In this document: one piece after another, positions 17,945 through 25,821 of the stretch
Position numbering within the stretch: the first letter of the stretch is position 1
How the letters are laid out: each line of letters starts with the position of its first letter
Source: an uncultured Erythrobacter sp.
GTDB taxonomy: Bacteria > Pseudomonadota > Alphaproteobacteria > Sphingomonadales > Sphingomonadaceae
Assembly: GCA_947503275.1 (NCBI GenBank)
Contig: CANNCZ010000002.1
Span: forward strand, 62,001 to 126,000
Direction: 5' to 3'
Length of the DNA stretch: 64,000 nt
Notes under the pieces: generated by a model
Told to the model about the DNA's origin: nothing
Seen by the model: the letters and a program-made list of their open reading frames with translations, nothing else
The model's database searches: none
Position numbers and translations under genes: made by a program

Positions 17945-18328
17945 ATGACCAATGAGCCTGAGATAGACCAATCTGGCGATGAGGCTGACGACACCTCGCG
18001 CTCTTCGCTGACTTTTCCAAGCACCAATCCCGGCACCAATCTGCTGATCGCAGACATTGTCGTTCGCGGCGCATCGACATTGCTGCGGCAGGGCGTTGAA
18101 AAACGCGTGGCCAAAGCGAGCGCGGATAGCGACGAAGAAGCGCGCGAAGTGCTGGATGGCCGCACAATGCTCACGACTTTAGCATTGTACGGCGCGAGTA
18201 AGCTGGCGACGCGATCGGTCCCCGGATTGGCGGTTGTCGCCGGCGGATTGGTGCTCAAAACACTCTATGACAGGGGCAAAACGCGGCAAAAGCGCGCCGT
18301 GCGCTCAGACCCGCCCGACAATTCATAG
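17945..18328 (+). CDS. Conserved hypothetical protein
   Basis: A 127-residue protein with an acidic, Ser/Thr-rich first 30 residues, then a mostly helical part with a weakly hydrophobic segment (about 88-107, GLAVVAGGLVLKTLYD) and a basic tail. It may associate with the membrane. It follows sspB by 21 bases on the same strand and precedes gmk, so it probably shares their transcript. No function can be assigned. Confidence 0.65.
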   Translation: MTNEPEIDQSGDEADDTSRSSLTFPSTNPGTNLLIADIVVRGASTLLRQGVEKRVAKASADSDEEAREVLDGRTMLTTLALYGASKLATRSVPGLAVVAGGLVLKTLYDRGKTRQKRAVRSDPPDNS

Positions 18329-18384
18329 CAGCCAAGTCGCAAGCGCCCCTTGATTTCGCACCCGCACCTGCGGCATCGGGGCAT

Positions 18385-19032
18385 ATGGGCGAACCAACCA
18401 CCAATTCCGATCAGCTCCACCGCCGGGGCCTGCTGTTTATCCTGTCCTCCCCCTCGGGCGCGGGCAAGACGACGTTGTCGCACAAATTGCTCGCGGCAGA
18501 TGCGGAGATCAAACTCTCAGTCTCCGCCACAACGCGCCCGCCGCGTCCCGGAGAGGTTGACGGGGTGGATTATCAATTCGTCTCCGATGCCGATTTTGAC
18601 CGGATGGTGGAAGAGGACGACTTTTACGAATGGGCGCATGTCTTTGACCACCGCTATGGAACGCCCAAAGGCGCAATCCGCGAAGGGTTGAAAGACGGTC
18701 AGGACTATCTGTTCGACATTGATTGGCAGGGCACACAGCAGCTTAAACAAAAAGACGATCAAGACGTCGTCACCGTATTCGTCCTGCCCCCCAGCCTTGA
18801 TGAACTGCGCAGCCGCCTTGAAGGTCGCGGCCAAGATTCCGCCGAAGTGATCGACGGCCGTATGGAACGCGCGCGGGCAGAAATCAGCCACTGGGCCGAA
18901 TACAAATATGTCGTCATCAACGACGATATCGAGGAGTGCTTTGAGAAAGTGCGCGAGATCCTGCACGCCGAGCGGATGCTCCGGAAACGGCAAACAGGGA
19001 TGATCCCATTTGTGCGCGAGTTGATGGGGTAA
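18385..19032 (+). CDS. gmk: Guanylate kinase
   Basis: A 215-residue P-loop kinase that phosphorylates GMP to GDP. The Walker A loop SSPSGAGKTT is at about residues 21-30, followed by the GMP-binding segment SATTRPPRPGEVDGVDYQFV and EWAHVFDHRYGTPK, and the lid DSAEVIDGRMERA. Full length for the family. The last codons (RELMG and the stop) coincide with the start of a repeat half-copy that is also seen at 25411. Confidence 0.97.
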   Translation: MGEPTTNSDQLHRRGLLFILSSPSGAGKTTLSHKLLAADAEIKLSVSATTRPPRPGEVDGVDYQFVSDADFDRMVEEDDFYEWAHVFDHRYGTPKGAIREGLKDGQDYLFDIDWQGTQQLKQKDDQDVVTVFVLPPSLDELRSRLEGRGQDSAEVIDGRMERARAEISHWAEYKYVVINDDIEECFEKVREILHAERMLRKRQTGMIPFVRELMG

Positions 19033-19072
19033 CTTTCGGGAGAGTGCGTCGGCTTACGACCCAATGGCGGAC
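19021..19072 (+). repeat. Right half of the 120-bp dispersed element
   Basis: This stretch matches the right end of the full copy at 25343-25462 with no gaps: TTGATGGGGT, then AGTGCGTC / GCTTACGAC / GCGGAC at identical spacing. It begins within the last codons of gmk. No left half is seen upstream. Confidence 0.7.
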
Positions 19073-19265
19073 ATAGGCGCTGCCCGCACACAAGACTCCA
19101 TCCTGCGGTTGTAATCTCAGGCCGCCATAGCCATTTACATTACAGCTACCAGTCGCAATCGACGGTCACCGCTTCCACAGTTGGAAGCCCTATCCTTCAG
19201 TTCCGCCTCATAGTCGCAGCCGGGTCAATTCTGGCGCGCTGCACACTCGTTCGAAGGAATGACAC

Positions 19266-19520
19266 ATGACGCATTACGGCAAGATCAAGAACTACGACAG
19301 CAGTGTTGGCACTGGCTCAATCACCCCTGAAAAGGGTGGCGATGTGCTCCGCTTTGAGAAGGCAAGCCTTCAACAGGAAGGTCAGGTCCCCAAGGTCGAT
19401 CAGCGCTTTAGCTACGAAACCAGCGAAGTCGACGGCGGCAAAAAGCATGCCGTGAACCTGCAGCACCAGCAGAGCGAGGGTCAAGACCACAAGGACCAGG
19501 CCAGCAAGCAGCAAGGCTGA
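19266..19520 (+). CDS. Cold-shock-domain-like small protein
   Basis: An 84-residue protein whose first 65 residues follow the outline of a cold-shock domain: GKIKNYDSSVGTGSI corresponds to GxVKWFNxxKGFGFI, and a GGDV segment to the RNP2 strand. The aromatic RNA-binding residues are missing (VGTGSI instead of KGFGFI, VLRF instead of VFVH), so nucleic-acid binding is doubtful. The tail is Gln/Lys/Asp-rich and disordered. GAAGGAA lies about 8 bases before the ATG. A strong terminator follows at 19637. Monocistronic. Confidence 0.65.
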   Translation: MTHYGKIKNYDSSVGTGSITPEKGGDVLRFEKASLQQEGQVPKVDQRFSYETSEVDGGKKHAVNLQHQQSEGQDHKDQASKQQG

Positions 19521-19636
19521 CACCGACCAATCAGAGCCGGGAGTTTAACCGCTCTCGGCTCTTGAAATGCGGGGTGCATCTGCAACGACGCGACCCGAGG
19601 ATTTTGGGGCAACTCGCCTTTTAATCTCCAACTTTA

Positions 19637-19667
19637 CCCCCCGTCGCTAGTCGGCGGGGGGTTTTTG
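19637..19667 (+). terminator. Strong, probably shared intrinsic terminator
   Basis: CCCCCCG paired with CGGGGGG around a short loop, followed by TTTTTG on the plus strand. It sits 117 bases after the cold-shock-like gene. Its 3' part overlaps the last codons of the convergent SET-domain gene, so the coding end of that gene lies inside the stem. Confidence 0.85.
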
Positions 19668-20372
19668 TAGTGGTGGTTGATTGTTGCGTGCTTGTGCAAG
19701 CGCATCGCTGAGATTGGTGTATCGATAGGCACCAACCGCATAACTTCCCACCAAGGTGAGAATAATGCCCATCTCCCGAAGCTCACCCATGTCTTGCGTG
19801 AGCGCCTCACATTGAGAAGTGTCTATATCGCCATCCTCACCCAGCATGTGGGGGTGGCAGCGCGGAAGAAACTCATCAGGGATCGTCATGTATCTATCCT
19901 TTCGAAGGTGCGAAAGCTCGACGTCCATCTCGATAAGGTAGGGCGCGACGAATCCGGCGTAGTCATGCTTGCGTTGCTGAGGGAGGTCTTTCCAACCGGT
20001 AATCGATCCGCGACAGTTCGCTTGCCCACATCCGCACGGTCCGGCGAAATATTCGATCCGATAGTTGCGCATTGCGTAGTCATATGTGGCTTCGTCTTCG
20101 GCAGAGATATCGCACATCGCGACAATATTGTGGCCGCCGGAATTGTTGACCATGATACCGCAATTCGGCTTGCACGAGTGGTTGAACTTGGAACCCAATC
20201 CCTTGTGAAATCCAAATCTGGTCTTGCTGATTTGCGAGGCATGCGAGTGATTGGTTATCGGCCTATCATCAAGCACGCCGACATAGAGAATGTCGCCTTT
20301 GCTGAATGATCCCAAGGCAAAGACGCCTTGACCGCGGCCATTTGCAGTTCGTTCTTCGATAGCAGCTACCAT
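19647..20372 (-). CDS. SET-domain protein-lysine methyltransferase
   Basis: A 241-residue protein with a bacterial SET domain: RGQGVFALGSFSKGDI near residues 13-27, the SAM-binding NHSCKPN at 64-70, the catalytic YDY at 97-99, and a post-SET-like zinc site GPCGCGQANCRG around 111-122. The last 110 residues are an extension without a recognised domain. SET enzymes transfer methyl groups to lysines, in eukaryotes mostly histones; the bacterial target is unknown. ATG 20372 is chosen because GGAA lies 7 bases upstream and it follows a 67-residue gene by 10 bases; a longer reading to 20507 overlaps that gene. Confidence 0.85.
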   Translation of the reverse strand: MVAAIEERTANGRGQGVFALGSFSKGDILYVGVLDDRPITNHSHASQISKTRFGFHKGLGSKFNHSCKPNCGIMVNNSGGHNIVAMCDISAEDEATYDYAMRNYRIEYFAGPCGCGQANCRGSITGWKDLPQQRKHDYAGFVAPYLIEMDVELSHLRKDRYMTIPDEFLPRCHPHMLGEDGDIDTSQCEALTQDMGELREMGIILTLVGSYAVGAYRYTNLSDALAQARNNQPPLQKPPAD

Positions 20373-20382
20373 GTGAAGTTCC

Positions 20383-20586
20383 TCAGTCTGTAGTTGAGTG
20401 ATGAGACTGTGAGCCAGCGGCCCTGATCTTTGCGAAAGGGTACTGGGCAACGCCGAGTTGCTGTCGGGCCTCTTGAAGCAGGGCCTCATGATGATTGACG
20501 CAGCCATACTGCACAGTTCGGGGTTCTGCCGTGGCGGCGTTCATCAAGGCGACTTGATGGTTATAAAGAAGTTTGTTGAGGCTCAA
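20383..20586 (-). CDS. Small helical protein upstream of the SET gene
   Basis: A 67-residue, probably all-helical protein (SLNKLLYNHQVALMNAA at the start, then QEARQQLGVAQYPFAKIR). Its stop is 10 bases before the SET-domain start, so the two are likely one transcript. It resembles short sphingomonad proteins with a LLxxHQxAxM segment, from memory only. It may be a partner or substrate of the methyltransferase. Confidence 0.6.
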   Translation of the reverse strand: MSLNKLLYNHQVALMNAATAEPRTVQYGCVNHHEALLQEARQQLGVAQYPFAKIRAAGSQSHHSTTD

Positions 20587-20668
20587 TTCGCTTTCTCCCT
20601 ACTGCGGGAGCGCAATTGTCTCTCAGTCGAAAGGGCGCATAAAACGTGCTCTCGATATATATAAAATG

Positions 20669-20682
20669 GTGATGACCATCAC
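20669..20682. promoter_or_regulatory. GTGATG-CATCAC inverted repeat, possible operator
   Basis: A perfect 6-bp inverted repeat with a 2-base spacer, 82 bases upstream of the 67-residue gene and next to an AT-rich run (GATATATATATAAAA, 20654-20668). It is placed as an operator or promoter region for the SET transcript would be. The 331-base gene-free stretch 20587-20917 holds this site and a full copy of the dispersed element. Confidence 0.4.
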
Positions 20683-20740
20683 GATTTACAAGTTGCTGGT
20701 CATAAGCAGTGGGCGGGTAATATTTACCACAAACCTTAAA

Positions 20741-20860
20741 GTCCGCTCCCAATCCCAATTTCGGCCTCTAACTCAAACCGCTTCGCCCTGCTGCAATTCC
20801 GTTAGAAACGGTCGGACTGGCTCTCCACAGAATGCATCTGCTTGCGGCCCAATTGCGGAC
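20741..20860 (+). repeat. Full copy A of the 120-bp dispersed element
   Basis: Begins GTCCGC and ends GCGGAC (6-bp terminal inverted repeats). It aligns without gaps over 120 bases with the copy at 25343-25462 and, over the first 60 bases, with 28714-28773 (50 of 60 identical by hand count). It lies 58 bases downstream of the ktrA stop. Confidence 0.75.
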
Positions 20861-20917
20861 GGTATTGCTTGTCTACTTAAAGCACTGAGGGTCGACGAAA
20901 GAAATCTGCGACCATTT

Positions 20918-21586
20918 TCATTCGTTTTCAGTGGCCGCGAAACGCTCAATATCGCGCCGACACCCGGAAATAATCAGCAAGTCCCCCAGCTCGATAAATG
21001 TGTGCGTCTCGGCATAGGCAAATTCTTTGGTTGGGCTTTTAATGCCCACAACAGTCACGCCCGTGCTCTTACGCACTTCGCCCTGACCCAGCGTCTTACC
21101 TGCCAACCATCTTGGCGCGGCCATCTTGGCGATGGAGAAATCGTCATCGAACTCGATATAGTCGATCATTTTGCCGCTTAGGACATGCGCAACTCGCTCG
21201 CCCATACGCGCCTCTGGATAGACGATATTTGTCGCGCCTGTTCGTTCTAGAATGCGTCCGTGGTTCTCGTTCACCGCTTTTGCCCAAATTTGCGGCACGC
21301 CCAGATCTGATAGAGCCAAGGTCGCCAAGACGCTCGCCTCAATATCGGTGCCAATGCCCACCACCGCGCCTTCGAAGTCACTGACGCCCAATTTGCGTAG
21401 CGTCTCAATATCTGTCGCATCGGCCTCAACGCATTGCGTGAGAAACTCAGCCATCGATTGGACACATGTGGGATCGCTATCGAGACCCAGAACCTCATGT
21501 CCCATCCGCCCAAGCGACTTCGCCACCGCCTGACCAAAGCGGCCCAAGCCAATGACCAAGACAGGTTTTCTTTTATCAGCCAACAA
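20918..21586 (-). CDS. ktrA: Potassium uptake regulatory subunit (KtrA/TrkA family)
   Basis: A 222-residue cytoplasmic RCK protein that gates the KtrB/TrkH channel by binding NAD(H) or ATP. The Rossmann start VLVIGLGRFGQAVAKSL is followed by LGLDSDP and the TrkA-N core; the C-terminal part (about 140-215) is a TrkA-C domain. A TTG start at 21586 is chosen because GAGGAG lies 7 bases upstream; it overlaps the end of ktrB by 11 bases. Longer readings would extend into ktrB. Confidence 0.9.
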   Translation of the reverse strand: MLADKRKPVLVIGLGRFGQAVAKSLGRMGHEVLGLDSDPTCVQSMAEFLTQCVEADATDIETLRKLGVSDFEGAVVGIGTDIEASVLATLALSDLGVPQIWAKAVNENHGRILERTGATNIVYPEARMGERVAHVLSGKMIDYIEFDDDFSIAKMAAPRWLAGKTLGQGEVRKSTGVTVVGIKSPTKEFAYAETHTFIELGDLLIISGCRRDIERFAATENE

Positions 21587-22898
21587 TCGGGTTCTCCTCG
21601 GGATAGCGGTATGGGCGGCGCGCAGCGCCGAGCGCCAGCGCAGTCGCCACGGTGATCGTGCCGACACGGCCAACAAACATCAAAACGATAATGACCAACT
21701 GGCCCAAGGGCGGCAAATCGCCTGTGATGCCGGTGGACAGACCAACGGTTGAAAACGCCGATATCGTTTCAAACAGCACATCAGACAGCGAATGCGGCGT
21801 GATCGCAAGTAGCACCGACGTGCCAATCGCGATCAACATCAAGGCGAGAACCACGACGCTCAATGCTTGGCGTTCAACATCGTTGGACACTCTGCGGCCA
21901 AACAGCACCGCGTCTCTTTGTCCGCGCACCTCCGAAACGACCACAGCCAGGAGCAATACGAAGGTCGTGATCTTTATCCCCCCTGCGGTGCCGGCGCTGC
22001 CGCCGCCAATGAACATCAGCAAATAATTGCCCATCAAGGTTTCGTCGCGAAAACTGCCGACATCCAAACTGTTGAAACCGGCTGTGCGGGGCATCACCGA
22101 ATGAAACGCCGCATTGAGCGCCTTTGCCCCGACACCCATCGGACCCAGCGTGTCGGGATTGCTCCATTCGGCCAGTAAGACCCCAAGCCACCCAGCGAGC
22201 AGCAAGACAACCGTGCCGGTGACCGTGATTTTTGAATGGAGCGTCCATTGGCGAAATTCAAACGGGCGTGCGCGCAGTTCCTGCATCACCGGAAAACCCA
22301 GAGCGGTTATGATGACCGCAATCATGATTGGTCCCAGAATGACGGCATCGTTCTGGAACCCCATCAGGCTGTCCGAATAGGTTGAAAAACCGGCGTTGTT
22401 AAACGCGCTCACAGATTGGAAAACGCCATGCCATAGGGCCTGCGTCCAATCGTAGTCATAATAAAGAAACAGCCGCACAGCGAGGATTGCGGCGACGATC
22501 CCCTCGACGACAAGCGTGATCGAAAGCACCAGTTTCAAAACCGATTTGGCATCGCCAATTTCCAGCCTGCTGCGTTCAACCTGCGTTGCGATCCGTTCGC
22601 GCAAACCAAATGTCCTGCCCGCGATTAGACCCAGCACTGTGGCCGCTGTCATGATGCCCAAACCACCAATTTGGAAAAGGAAAAGGATCACACCTTGGCC
22701 AAAACTTGACCAATAGGTCGGCGTATCCTCCACGATCAAACCGGTGACTGCGACCGCAGAGGTGGACGTAAACAGCGCGGTCATAAACGGCGCGCCTTCG
22801 CCAGTTGCGCGCGAAATAGGAAGCAGAAGCAGAGCCGTGCCCAGCGCTATCGCGCCAAGGAAAAGAATCGGGATCAGGCGAACCGGATTTTTTAGCAT
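21576..22898 (-). CDS. ktrB: Potassium uptake transmembrane subunit (KtrB/TrkH family)
   Basis: A 440-residue membrane protein with the four-fold pore repeats of the SKT superfamily. Selectivity-filter-like segments include STSAVAVTGLIVED, NNAGFSTYSDSL, PRTAGFNSLDVGS and STVGLSTGITGDLPP. Length matches KtrB rather than the longer TrkH. It is the first gene of the ktrB-ktrA pair and carries K+ (with Na+) into the cell. The 212-base upstream gap shows a direct repeat GCAGTCTT twice, of unknown meaning. Confidence 0.93.
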   Translation of the reverse strand: MLKNPVRLIPILFLGAIALGTALLLLPISRATGEGAPFMTALFTSTSAVAVTGLIVEDTPTYWSSFGQGVILFLFQIGGLGIMTAATVLGLIAGRTFGLRERIATQVERSRLEIGDAKSVLKLVLSITLVVEGIVAAILAVRLFLYYDYDWTQALWHGVFQSVSAFNNAGFSTYSDSLMGFQNDAVILGPIMIAVIITALGFPVMQELRARPFEFRQWTLHSKITVTGTVVLLLAGWLGVLLAEWSNPDTLGPMGVGAKALNAAFHSVMPRTAGFNSLDVGSFRDETLMGNYLLMFIGGGSAGTAGGIKITTFVLLLAVVVSEVRGQRDAVLFGRRVSNDVERQALSVVVLALMLIAIGTSVLLAITPHSLSDVLFETISAFSTVGLSTGITGDLPPLGQLVIIVLMFVGRVGTITVATALALGAARRPYRYPEENPIVG

Positions 22899-23110
22899 CG
22901 GCGTCTCCTGCCCCGATTATCGCCGCTGGTCTAGGCTAAAACATTGTTATTAAGCAGTCTTTGGCAGCCTCTTGCAGTCTTCGATTTCCTCCGCTTATTG
23001 CAATTCACGCACCCCCAGCCCCAGATGGAGAGCCGCGGCTTGAAATGGGCCGATTGCGAAATGTCCGGTTCCAGCGGTTAAGATGCAGGCGAAGCAGCTG
23101 AAAGCATATC

Positions 23111-23860
23111 TCAGGACCGAAGGAAACCGCCATCAATTGGGATCTCAAGGCCTGTCACATAAGAGGCCCTAGGGCTTGCGAGAAAGGCCGCAACCGCTCC
23201 AAATTCGCGGGGTTCGCCAAAGCGCCCAGCCGGTATAGTCTCAATCGCTTTGGAGACGATGACCTCTCGATCAACCTCAGCTTGCTCTGCAATTTTTTGG
23301 TGAAGCGAGCGCAGCCTGTCCGTATCGACCTGTCCGGGCATCAGCAGATTGACTGTGACCCCATCCATTGCGACCTCTTTGGCGAGAGTTTTCATCCATC
23401 CATGAACCGCGGCTCGAATAGTGTTGGACAGAGCCAGTCCCGGAATTGGCTCGCGCACTCCTGATGAGGTGATGGTGAGGATGCGTCCGAACCCTGCTGC
23501 CCGCATTTGCGGTAAGACAAGCCGAGTGAGCTCGGTAATGGTCAGCAGCATCGGCTGAGCCGCTTCGACCAATTGCGAGGCATCCGTATCGTGCGCCGTT
23601 GATGGCGCTGGGCCGCCCGAATTGTTGACCAGGATGTCCACACCGCCAAGCTCGCGATGGGCATGAGCCGCGATAGTCTCAGCCGCATCCGGCGCGGCAA
23701 GGTCCACAGCTAGCATAGGCCATTCCAAGCCCTCGTCTGGATTGCGCGAAATGCCGAGAACATGCGCCCCTTCGCCGGCAAGTTCCTTAGCAATCGCAGC
23801 TCCAAGTCCGCGGCTTGCGCCAAGAACGACGGCTCGTTTGCCCTTCAGTTCGAGATCCAA
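23111..23860 (-). CDS. SDR-family oxidoreductase without the usual Tyr-Lys pair
   Basis: About 249 residues with the NADP-binding start VVLGASRGLGAAIA and the NNSG motif (ILVNNSGGPAP). Where YxxxK is expected after the ITSSGVREPIP strand, the sequence reads LSNTIRAAVHGWMKTL. This variant is known in a branch of SDRs annotated as 3-oxoacyl-ACP reductase-like. The C-terminus (VTGLEIPIDGGFLRS) is canonical. A TTG start at 23860 is preferred because AAGGAGAG lies just upstream. Transcribed alone. Confidence 0.85.
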   Translation of the reverse strand: MDLELKGKRAVVLGASRGLGAAIAKELAGEGAHVLGISRNPDEGLEWPMLAVDLAAPDAAETIAAHAHRELGGVDILVNNSGGPAPSTAHDTDASQLVEAAQPMLLTITELTRLVLPQMRAAGFGRILTITSSGVREPIPGLALSNTIRAAVHGWMKTLAKEVAMDGVTVNLLMPGQVDTDRLRSLHQKIAEQAEVDREVIVSKAIETIPAGRFGEPREFGAVAAFLASPRASYVTGLEIPIDGGFLRS

Positions 23861-24048
23861 TTTCTCTCTCCTTTTAAGCAACGCATTCGTCGCCCGGAAC
23901 ATAATGCATAGCATAGCCGCTCCGCGTCTTCCGCTAACTTAAATGCGGCTACCCTGAGTTCTGGTCATCCGCACAAAGGTAGGCCGGAACTGGGCCGTGA
24001 GCGGAATGTCAGCTCCGTCAAACTGGGGGGCTAGCACCGGACCTTCAG

Positions 24049-25239
24049 TTATCGATCAACAAAATCGAGGTCGGGATACTCCCATTTCCATGGAATGCCG
24101 GTGTCACCGAGTGCAGCTTCAACAATGCTCGGAAACGCCGCCTCGGCTCGGACGTCGTTCGACATGATTAGAATGCAGTCCCGGCTCTCAGGAAGGCATA
24201 CCATCATGTTACCGGTGCTGTCATTGTGTCCGCCTTTAAAGATTGTACTCCCTTGTGGTCCGGAGGTGACAACAAGCCCGAGCCCGGCGGCCAGACCCGG
24301 ATATGCTGCCTCGTCTGGCAACGGCGCATTCACTCCTACGAATTGCGCGTCCGCAAGAATGTTCACCGAAGGCGCGAAGAATGTCTCGCATGCTGACGCG
24401 GACAGGCCCTCACATGTTGCGAGCGCAGCGGTGAACTTAGCCATGTCGTCGATTGTGGTGTCCATCGATCCTGCCGCGCTTACGCTGCTGCGGTCGTCGT
24501 GGGGCACACTTTCCCCGGTGATGGTGAACCCGTCCGCCAAGTTGTCGGCGAAATCGTCGCGCCACATCATATCGGTACGGTCCATGCCAAGAGGACGGAA
24601 TACACGCCGTCGCATCTCTTCGCCGACATCCAGCCCCAAACCCTGCTCAAGTATGAATTGAAGCAGGATGAATCCGTCGCCGGAATAAAAGTAGCGCTCG
24701 CCCGGATCGAAATGAATGTCGACCGCACCGCCTTGTCCGTCGAACTTCCCCTCGGGCGTGATGAAGAAGAAGTTCCGAAACCCGGCGGAATGGGTCAATA
24801 GCATTCGCGGCGTGATAGCCTTCCACCGGTCATCGTTCGCCAGCGTTTCCCACGGCGCATGGGTTTGCCGAAACCCCTCGTAACTTGGCAAAGGACGCGG
24901 CAGCAAAGTGTCGATCGTCTCATCGATGTCGAGCAGCCCTTCATCCTGCAGCTGCAAGATGAGATAGGCGAAAGCAGTCTTGGTCAGTGAAGCGCCGTAC
25001 ATGACGGAATCGACGGTAAGCGGTTGTTCAGCCTCATTGCGAATGCCGAGCGCCTCGACCTGCTCGACCTCGCCGCCCCTGATCACTACGAAAGCGAGGC
25101 CGCGCGCCCCCGTTTCCGCCATGCCGCGTTTTGCCACCTGTTCGACAGTCGACAACGAAGTGTCGTTTTGCGAGGCAAGAGCCATGGATGGCATCGTATG
25201 CGCCAGCGCGCAGAGGACCAATCCCGCAATTTTCTTCAT
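24049..25239 (-). CDS. Secreted serine hydrolase of the beta-lactamase (class C-like) family
   Basis: A 396-residue protein with a signal peptide (MKKIAGLVLCALAHTM...). The nucleophile motif SxxK appears in GASLTKTAFAY at about residues 96-106, and the second motif as YFYSGDGF, where YxN is expected. A late KGGHNDSTG corresponds to the third motif (K/H-x-G). Such proteins are esterases or D-aminopeptidase-like enzymes more often than true beta-lactamases. The start at 25239 has GGAG 8 bases upstream. Confidence 0.87.
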   Translation of the reverse strand: MKKIAGLVLCALAHTMPSMALASQNDTSLSTVEQVAKRGMAETGARGLAFVVIRGGEVEQVEALGIRNEAEQPLTVDSVMYGASLTKTAFAYLILQLQDEGLLDIDETIDTLLPRPLPSYEGFRQTHAPWETLANDDRWKAITPRMLLTHSAGFRNFFFITPEGKFDGQGGAVDIHFDPGERYFYSGDGFILLQFILEQGLGLDVGEEMRRRVFRPLGMDRTDMMWRDDFADNLADGFTITGESVPHDDRSSVSAAGSMDTTIDDMAKFTAALATCEGLSASACETFFAPSVNILADAQFVGVNAPLPDEAAYPGLAAGLGLVVTSGPQGSTIFKGGHNDSTGNMMVCLPESRDCILIMSNDVRAEAAFPSIVEAALGDTGIPWKWEYPDLDFVDR

Positions 25240-25342
25240 CGCTCTCACTCCTGAAAACCCCGTCTGCTTTGAAAAGTAGTCCAACTGCTGGCAGAGGACA
25301 ACGAACGGCAGGAACAGACGATGAGTGCCATCATAGCTCACA

Positions 25343-25462
25343 GCCCGCTTCCAACCCGGATGTCGGCCTCTAACTCACACCTCTTCGCGCTCCTGCAAGT
25401 CCCTGAGAAGTTGATGGGGTGCGTTTCTGCAGACTGCGTCTGCTTACGACACAGTAGCGGAC
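25343..25462 (+). repeat. Full copy B of the 120-bp dispersed element
   Basis: Begins GCCCGC (one base different from GTCCGC) and ends GCGGAC. Over 60 left-half bases it matches copy A at 49 positions by hand count; its right half matches 19021-19072 closely. It lies 11 bases downstream of the csoR stop, at the edge of the copper cassette. Confidence 0.75.
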
Positions 25463-25473
25463 ATCAAGGCAGA

Positions 25474-25746
25474 CTACTTCCGTGTCAGCTCCAGCAGGTC
25501 TACAAGTTCCTCAAACTTCTCGCGCTGCTCGCCCTCGTCACCGCTGGCGATAGCTTCAGCTACGCAGCAAGCTGCATGGTCTTTCAAAACCTGCGTTTCG
25601 ACCTTCGCTAGTGCTGATTTGATCGCGGCGATCTGGTGAAGGATGTCCATGCAGTAACGGTCATCCTCGACCATCTGCGCAACACCGCGCACTTGGCCTT
25701 CAATTCGCTTTAAGCGGTTTAGCTTAGCAGTGGTGTCTTTGGCCAT
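25474..25746 (-). CDS. csoR: Copper-sensing repressor CsoR
   Basis: A 90-residue all-helical DUF156 repressor. The metal site of CsoR proteins is visible as Cys32 (RYCMDI), His57 and Cys61 (KDHAACC). The early phrase LNRLKRIEGQVRGV is the family's DNA-binding region. Start ATG 25746; a longer reading to 25797 crosses the operator. It is divergent from copA with a clear inverted repeat between, and should release DNA on Cu(I) binding. Confidence 0.92.
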   Translation of the reverse strand: MAKDTTAKLNRLKRIEGQVRGVAQMVEDDRYCMDILHQIAAIKSALAKVETQVLKDHAACCVAEAIASGDEGEQREKFEELVDLLELTRK

Positions 25747-25764
25747 TCGTCGATCCTGATTGAA

Positions 25765-25781
25765 ATACCCTTGGGGGGTAT
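25765..25781. promoter_or_regulatory. Probable CsoR operator
   Basis: ATACCC-TTGGG-GGGTAT, a perfect 6-bp inverted repeat with a 5-base G-rich centre, as in known CsoR operators. It lies 18 bases before csoR and 40 bases before copA, overlapping a TATATA run that could be a -10 region. One site could control both genes. Confidence 0.75.
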
Positions 25782-25821
25782 ATATAGGACAGTTCACTCG
25801 TTCAACAGAGATGACTTTTAT

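Noticed and set aside
21586..21676. Longer ktrA start giving an Arg-rich N-terminus
   Set aside because: It lies inside ktrB, is unlike the family and lacks the ribosome site that precedes TTG 21586.
23940..24048. Possible further copy of the dispersed element before the serine hydrolase stop
   Set aside because: Only short words such as GAGCGGAATGTC resemble it; no alignment over the 120 bases.
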